Positions 59,596 to 64,000 of a DNA stretch of 64,000 bases are shown piece after piece. Below the pieces are notes generated by a model. It made no database searches. It saw nothing but the letters and a program-made list of their open reading frames with translations, and was not told the origin of the DNA. Source of the stretch: Kordiimonadales bacterium IMCC3096 (lineage in GTDB: Bacteria > Pseudomonadota > Alphaproteobacteria > Minwuiales > Minwuiaceae); the NCBI GenBank assembly GCA_016865035.1, contig CP018227.1, forward strand, positions 2,199,501 to 2,263,500, given 5' to 3'. Position numbers and translations under genes: made by a program. Positions within the stretch are counted from its first letter, which is position 1, and every line of letters starts with the position of its first letter.

Positions 59596-60708
59596 GTGAC
59601 AGGCGATCAGTCGATGGGCGATCCATTCGTCCGGTTCCAGGAAGTGCAGAAGAGCTATGACGGTGAAACGCTCGTCGTCAAGAATCTGAACCTAGATATC
59701 GCCAATGGCGAATTCCTGACGATGCTTGGCCCGTCCGGGTCCGGAAAGACAACCTGCCTGATGATGCTCGCAGGGTTCGAGACTCCGACGCATGGCAAGA
59801 TCGTTCTCGACGGCGCGCCGCTGAACGATGTGCCGCCGCACAAGCGCGACATCGGCATGGTATTCCAGAACTACGCGCTGTTCCCCCACATGACGGTGGC
59901 CGAGAACCTGGCCTTCCCGCTGAAGGTCCGCAAGATGGGCAAGGCGGAGATCGAGGAGCGGGTCCAGCGGGCACTGGACATGGTGCAGCTCGGCCCCTTC
60001 GGCGGCCGGCGCCCGATGCAGCTTTCCGGCGGGCAGCAACAGCGTGTCGCGGTGGCCCGCGCGCTGGTCTTCGACCCGAAACTGGTGCTGATGGACGAAC
60101 CGCTGGGCGCGCTGGACAAGCAGCTGCGCGAGCAGATGCAGTTCGAGATCAAGCATATTCACGACAATCTCGGCATCACGGTGGTCTATGTCACCCATGA
60201 CCAGTCCGAGGCGCTGACCATGTCGAACCGCATTGCGGTGTTCAACGACGGCATCATCCAGCAGCTGGCACCACCGGCGGACCTGTATGAACGCCCCGAC
60301 AATGCCTTCGTGGCGCAGTTCATCGGCGAGAACAACAAGCTGACCGGCAAGGTCACGGCGGCGGATGGCGACAGGTGCTCGGTGGAACTCGACAGCGGTG
60401 AGAAGGTGACGGCCCTGTCGATCAGTCACGGTGGTGTGGGCCAAAAGACCATGCTGTCGATCCGGCCCGAGCGGGTGATGATCGGCGACGATGTGAAGGA
60501 CTGCGACGTCCATGTCGATGCCCGGGTGCAGGAACTCATCTACCTGGGTGACCACATCCGCACGCGCCTGACCGTCTGCGGGCGCGACGACTTCGTGGTG
60601 AAGATTCCGAATTCAACAGATCGTGCCGGTCTCGTGCCCGGCAACGAAATTTCCCTTGGCTGGCGGACACGCGACTGCCGGGCACTCGATATGCCCGACA
60701 ATCTGTGA
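59596..60708 (+). CDS. PotA-like ABC transporter ATP-binding protein
   Basis: ATPase subunit of a spermidine/putrescine-type importer. The 370 residues have Walker A GPSGSGKTT, Q-loop FQNYALFPHMTV, signature LSGGQQQR, Walker B LVLMDEPLGALD, H-loop VTHDQSEA, and a C-terminal TOBE domain (about 285-365; LSIRPERVMIG). The start is uncertain between GTG 59596 (GAGG upstream) and ATG 59614. It is the first gene of the importer, followed by binding protein and two permeases. Confidence 0.95.
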   Translation: MTGDQSMGDPFVRFQEVQKSYDGETLVVKNLNLDIANGEFLTMLGPSGSGKTTCLMMLAGFETPTHGKIVLDGAPLNDVPPHKRDIGMVFQNYALFPHMTVAENLAFPLKVRKMGKAEIEERVQRALDMVQLGPFGGRRPMQLSGGQQQRVAVARALVFDPKLVLMDEPLGALDKQLREQMQFEIKHIHDNLGITVVYVTHDQSEALTMSNRIAVFNDGIIQQLAPPADLYERPDNAFVAQFIGENNKLTGKVTAADGDRCSVELDSGEKVTALSISHGGVGQKTMLSIRPERVMIGDDVKDCDVHVDARVQELIYLGDHIRTRLTVCGRDDFVVKIPNSTDRAGLVPGNEISLGWRTRDCRALDMPDNL

Positions 60709-60763
60709 TCACAGGGTCAGCAGGGAACAGGATCGCACGAGAGAAAAACCAAGGAGGCTCATA

Positions 60764-61864
60764 ATGAAAAGCTTCAAGTCAGCCCTGATTGCGGCTGCTG
60801 TGGCGAGTGTTGCGGCAGGTGCCGTGACCAGTGCCCAGGCCGAGACGGAACTGGTTGTCGTATCCTGGGGCGGTGCCTATTCGGCCAGCCAGCAGGGCGC
60901 CTACCATGATCCCTACATGGCCGCCAATTCCGATGTCAGGATCGTCAATGACGACTCGTCCAACGCGGCCGTGGCCAAGCTGCGCGCGATGAACGAAGCC
61001 GGCAATGTCACCTGGGACCTGGTCGATGTGGTCGCCGCCGATGCCATCCGTCTGTGCGACGAGGGCCTGGCCGAGATCATCGACCACGACAAGGTGCTGG
61101 CACCGGCCCCCGATGGCACGCCCGCCTCTGAGGATTTCGGCGACCTGATCGTGTCCGAATGCTTCATCCCGCAGATCGTGTACTCCACGACCTTCGGCTA
61201 TCGCACCGACATGGTCTCCTCCACGCCGACCAGCGTCTGCGACGTCTTCGATCTGGAGAAGTTCCCCGGCAAGCGCGCGCTGGAGAAGAACCCGATCAAC
61301 AACATGGAATGGGCCCTGCTCTGTGACGGCGTCGCGCCGGATCAGGTCTATGAGGTTCTGGGCACCCCGGCCGGTGTCGAGAAGGCCCTGGCCAAGCTTG
61401 GCACCATCAAGGACAGCGTTGTCTGGTGGACCAAGGGCGCACAGACACCGCAGCTTCTGGCTGACGGCGAAGTCGTGATGGGCTCCACCTACAACGGTCG
61501 TCTCTTCTCGGTGATCGAGGAAGAGAAGCAGCCGATCGCGATGCTGTGGGACTGGCAGGTGTTTGACCTGGACGGCTGGATCGTCCCCACGGGCACCAAG
61601 AACAAGGAAGCGGTGATGGAGTATCTGCGCTTCGCCACCGACACCCAGCGTCTGGCTGATCAGGCGAAGTTCATCTCCTACGGTCCGGCGCGCAAGTCAT
61701 CGGCACCGCTGGTGGGCAAGCACGCCACGCTGGGCATCGAGATGGCACCGCACATGCCGACCGATCCCGCGAATTCCAAGACCACCCTGCTCTACAACTA
61801 CGAGTTCTGGGCGGACAATCGCGACGATATCGATGAGCGTTTCCAGTCCTGGCTGCTGCAGTAA
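60764..61864 (+). CDS. PotD-like ABC transporter substrate-binding protein
   Basis: Periplasmic receptor of 366 residues with a signal peptide (MKSFKSALIAAAVASVAAGA, cleavage after AQA before ETELV). The mature start LVVVSWGGAYSASQQGAYHDPYM is the PotD/polyamine pattern, but the middle (NVTWDLVDVVAADAIRLCDEGLAEIID) and FGYRTD resemble the broader spermidine-like group that also binds other small amines and opines. The ligand is unassigned; creatine is a hypothesis from the creatinase neighbour. AAGGAGG precedes ATG 60764. A stem-loop follows its stop. Confidence 0.93.
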   Translation: MKSFKSALIAAAVASVAAGAVTSAQAETELVVVSWGGAYSASQQGAYHDPYMAANSDVRIVNDDSSNAAVAKLRAMNEAGNVTWDLVDVVAADAIRLCDEGLAEIIDHDKVLAPAPDGTPASEDFGDLIVSECFIPQIVYSTTFGYRTDMVSSTPTSVCDVFDLEKFPGKRALEKNPINNMEWALLCDGVAPDQVYEVLGTPAGVEKALAKLGTIKDSVVWWTKGAQTPQLLADGEVVMGSTYNGRLFSVIEEEKQPIAMLWDWQVFDLDGWIVPTGTKNKEAVMEYLRFATDTQRLADQAKFISYGPARKSSAPLVGKHATLGIEMAPHMPTDPANSKTTLLYNYEFWADNRDDIDERFQSWLLQ

Positions 61865-61883
61865 GGCTCATGACGTGACGGAC

Positions 61884-61910
61884 TCCGGGGCGGGTTTCGC
61901 CCGCCCCGGA
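61884..61910. other. Intergenic stem-loop between binding protein and permease genes
   Basis: TCCGGGGCGGG-TTTCG-CCCGCCCCGGA is an 11-bp perfect stem with a 5-base loop and no T-tract, 19 bases after the binding-protein stop. Such stem-loops often protect the upstream mRNA and raise receptor levels relative to permeases. The rest of the spacer (61865-62020) shows no gene. Confidence 0.6.
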
Positions 61911-62020
61911 AACCGTTGCTACTCCCGAATGCGTCCCGCCAGCGGGCGTCTTCCGGTGTGGCATCGGCCCGGACGGCGAAGTCCGGGACAGGTATTGGGC
62001 AGGGGGCTCAGCGAACCAGG

Positions 62021-63298
62021 ATGACAGCGACCGACATGCAGAACAGTGCCGCCGACGCGATCGTCACCGCGGACGGCAAGCCGCTGAAGGTCTCCCTGGC
62101 CAAGGCATTGCGCCGACAGCGCATGTTCGCGCTGGCCCTCGTCGCGCCGCTGTTCATCTTCGTTGCCATCAGCTTCATCATCCCCATCGCCGACATGCTG
62201 TTCCGCTCCGTCGAGAACGGCATTGTCGAGGAGATCCTGCCGCAGACCGTCAAGGCGCTGGAGTCCTGGGACGAGACCTCCGGTGAACTGCCTGACGAGG
62301 CCGTCTATGCCGCCATGGTCGCGGACCTGAAGGTGGCGCGGAAGGAACGGACCAACACCAAGGTCGGTCAGCGGCTGAACTACGAACGCTCCGGCATGTC
62401 CAGCCTGTTCCGTGGTGCCGGACGCAAGGCCAGCCGGATCAAGGAACCGCCCTACAAGGAACAGCTGATCAAGACCGACAAGGACTGGGGCAAGGTCGTT
62501 ACCTGGCAGGTGATCAAGCAGTTCTCGCCCAATCTGACACCGGGATACTATCTGGCCGCCGTCGACGCGATGCAGACGCCGGAAGGCGATATCCGGTTCG
62601 AGGATTCCGAGAAGGCGATCCATACGAAGCTGTTCATACGCACCATGATCATGTCCGTGGTGATCACGCTGATGACCCTGTTGCTGGGCTTTCCGATCGC
62701 CTACCTGATCGCCACGCAACCGGCCAAGATCGGCAACCTGCTGATCATTCTTGTGCTGTTGCCCTTCTGGACATCATTGCTGGTGCGAACCACATCCTGG
62801 ATCGCCCTGTTGCAGCAACAGGGGGTGATCAACGATATCCTGGTCTTCGTGGGCATCATCTCCGAGGACGGGCGATTGGCGATGATCCACAACGCCACCG
62901 GCTCGGTCATCGCCATGACGCATATCCTGCTGCCGTTCATGGTGCTGCCGCTCTACAGCGTGATGAAGACCGTGCCGCCTACATACATGCGCGCCGCGAC
63001 ATCGCTGGGCGCGCATCCGTGGCCGGCCTTCTGGAAGGTCTATTTCCCCAATACGGTGCCGGGGATCGGTGCCGGGGCGATCCTGGTCTTCATCCTGGCC
63101 ATCGGCTACTACATCACGCCGGAACTGGTCGGCGGCACGTCGGGAACCTTCATCTCCAACCGCATCGCGTTCCATATCCAGAACTCCCTGAACTGGGGTC
63201 TGGCGGCGGCGCTGGGCGCGGTGCTGCTGGCCATCGTGCTGGTGTTCTACCTGCTGTACGACAAGATCGTCGGCATCGACAACATGAAGCTGGGTTAG
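62021..63298 (+). CDS. PotB-like ABC transporter permease with a long first periplasmic loop
   Basis: Inner-membrane permease of 425 residues, longer than PotB (about 280). After TM1 (FALALVAPLFIFVAISFIIPIAD, about 36-58) a roughly 145-residue hydrophilic region precedes the usual TM core (LFIRTMIMSVVITLMTLLLGFPIAYLIA onward). The EAA loop with the coupling-helix sequence AATSLGAHPWPAFWKVYFPNTVPG is present. Start ATG 62021 is used (MTATDMQNSAADA); its ribosome site is weak. The large loop could contact the receptor. Confidence 0.92.
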   Translation: MTATDMQNSAADAIVTADGKPLKVSLAKALRRQRMFALALVAPLFIFVAISFIIPIADMLFRSVENGIVEEILPQTVKALESWDETSGELPDEAVYAAMVADLKVARKERTNTKVGQRLNYERSGMSSLFRGAGRKASRIKEPPYKEQLIKTDKDWGKVVTWQVIKQFSPNLTPGYYLAAVDAMQTPEGDIRFEDSEKAIHTKLFIRTMIMSVVITLMTLLLGFPIAYLIATQPAKIGNLLIILVLLPFWTSLLVRTTSWIALLQQQGVINDILVFVGIISEDGRLAMIHNATGSVIAMTHILLPFMVLPLYSVMKTVPPTYMRAATSLGAHPWPAFWKVYFPNTVPGIGAGAILVFILAIGYYITPELVGGTSGTFISNRIAFHIQNSLNWGLAAALGAVLLAIVLVFYLLYDKIVGIDNMKLG

Positions 63299-63309
63299 GG
63301 GAGAGACCA

Positions 63310-64000
63310 ATGGCTGCCCTTCCACCCTATGCATCGACGCCGGAGCGGATCTGGTACTACGCCTTCCGCGTCATCTGCGCGGCGGTGTTCTTCTTCCTGA
63401 TCTTCCCGCTGATGGTGATCGTGCCGCTGTCGTTCAACGCGGTGCCCTTCTTCACCTTCACGACGGAGATGCTGGCGTTCGATCCTGCCGGCTATTCGAC
63501 GAAATGGTACATGGACTTCTTCACCAACCTGAACTGGCAGGGTGCGGTCTGGAACTCCTTCGTCATCGCGTTCTTCGCGACCATCCTGTCGGCCAGCCTC
63601 GGCACGCTGGCGGCCCTTGGGCTGTCGCGGCCGTCGATGCCCTATCGCACGCTGATCATGAGCATCCTGATCTCGCCGATGATCGTGCCGCTGATCATCT
63701 CCGCGGCGGGCATGTACTTCTTCTATTCCCGCGTCGGGCTGCAGGGCACGCACCTCGGTGTCATCCTGGCCCATGCCGCGCTCGGCACCCCCTTCGTGGT
63801 GATCACGGTGACCGCGACGCTGGTCGGGTTCGACAACAATCTGATCCGGGCGGCCAACAGCCTGGGCGCGTCACCGGCGCGCACGTTCTTCACGGTCATC
63901 GTGCCGCTGATCACGCCTGGCGTGATATCGGGTGCGCTGTTCGCATTCATCACCAGCTTCGACGAGGTCGTGGTGGTGCTGTTCGTCGGCTCCTTCGAGC
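63310..64000 (+). CDS. PotC-like ABC transporter permease, 3' end cut by window edge
   Basis: Second permease subunit, starting at ATG 63310 (MAALPPYASTPERIWYY), 12 bases after the PotB-like stop with GGGGAGAG upstream. The 230 visible residues run in frame to the window edge. They include TM segments (VFFFLIFPLMVIVPLSF; AVWNSFVIAFFATILSASLG), the EAA motif AANSLGASPARTFFTVIVPL and FITSFDEVVVVLFV, the usual PotC pattern. The last 30-50 residues should lie outside the window. Confidence 0.93.
   Translation, partial: MAALPPYASTPERIWYYAFRVICAAVFFFLIFPLMVIVPLSFNAVPFFTFTTEMLAFDPAGYSTKWYMDFFTNLNWQGAVWNSFVIAFFATILSASLGTLAALGLSRPSMPYRTLIMSILISPMIVPLIISAAGMYFFYSRVGLQGTHLGVILAHAALGTPFVVITVTATLVGFDNNLIRAANSLGASPARTFFTVIVPLITPGVISGALFAFITSFDEVVVVLFVGSFE

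Overview
The window is GC-rich, densely packed chromosomal DNA from an alphaproteobacterium, most likely a marine or soil Rhodospirillales-type organism. This rests on the gene set (phasin, EtfAB with a 3-hydroxybutyryl-CoA dehydrogenase, NADPH-type GltBD, the lgt-MidA-PgeF and prs-rplY-pth-ychF neighbourhoods) and on the family resemblance of the proteins; no rRNA or tRNA gene is present to place it firmly. I see no phage, insertion sequence, CRISPR array or tRNA. Both ends cut genes: pckA at the left edge and a PotC-like permease at the right edge.

Layout. 0-4.5 kb: PEP carboxykinase, the Mg channel MgtE, a phasin and a TIGR02001-type outer-membrane protein. 4.7-8.2 kb: a long 36-residue-repeat coiled-coil protein translationally coupled to a GAF-GAF-PAS class IIIb adenylate cyclase. 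8.2-10.7 kb: an EamA exporter and a DUF2330 protein. 10.7-19 kb: a housekeeping run (lgt, MidA/NDUFAF7-type methyltransferase, pgeF, a metal-ligand-less M24 protein, a 22-codon membrane peptide, a lipoprotein, prs, rplY, pth, ychF). 19.1-26.1 kb: a three-gene transglutaminase / permuted ATP-grasp-alpha-E / transglutaminase operon. 26.1-32.1 kb: a MarR-controlled minus-strand catabolic operon (SDR, MarR, FeS-type old-yellow-enzyme fused to an FN3-like domain, aryl/acyl-CoA ligase, cupin, SDR). 32.2-38 kb: RNA methyltransferase, thioesterase, purD, nucleotidyltransferase, GDPD, RidA and a BMP-family binding protein. 38.1-47.4 kb: hbd and etfBA facing gltBD. 47.7-53 kb: a minus-strand catabolic group (class IV aminotransferase, CaiB-type CoA transferase, Baeyer-Villiger monooxygenase, DUF6134 protein, hydroxyisobutyrate-dehydrogenase-like protein). 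53-58 kb: pyrD, EamA exporter, LivJ-like binding protein, YgfZ, AhpD-like protein. 58.2-64 kb: creatinase followed by a PotABCD-type ABC importer.

Connections. A TTGTGC-N2/3-GCA box, centred on TATTGTGC at several promoters, recurs upstream of the phasin, the etfBA genes, the transglutaminase operon and in the spacer before the coiled-coil/cyclase pair. This suggests a shared regulator, plausibly the polyhydroxyalkanoate regulator PhaR. The MarR operon has a perfect 18-bp palindrome over its predicted -10 element. Two copies of a long palindromic repeat, whose arms differ between copies but are perfectly self-complementary within each copy, lie at 27.1 and 33.2 kb. Creatinase beside a dedicated PotABCD-like importer suggests uptake and use of creatine or a related guanidino/amine compound.

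The best candidates for undescribed biology are the coiled-coil/cyclase pair, the FN3-fused reductase operon, the transglutaminase/ATP-grasp operon with its PhaR-like box, and the palindromic repeat family. All functions are read from sequence motifs by eye; no database search was run.
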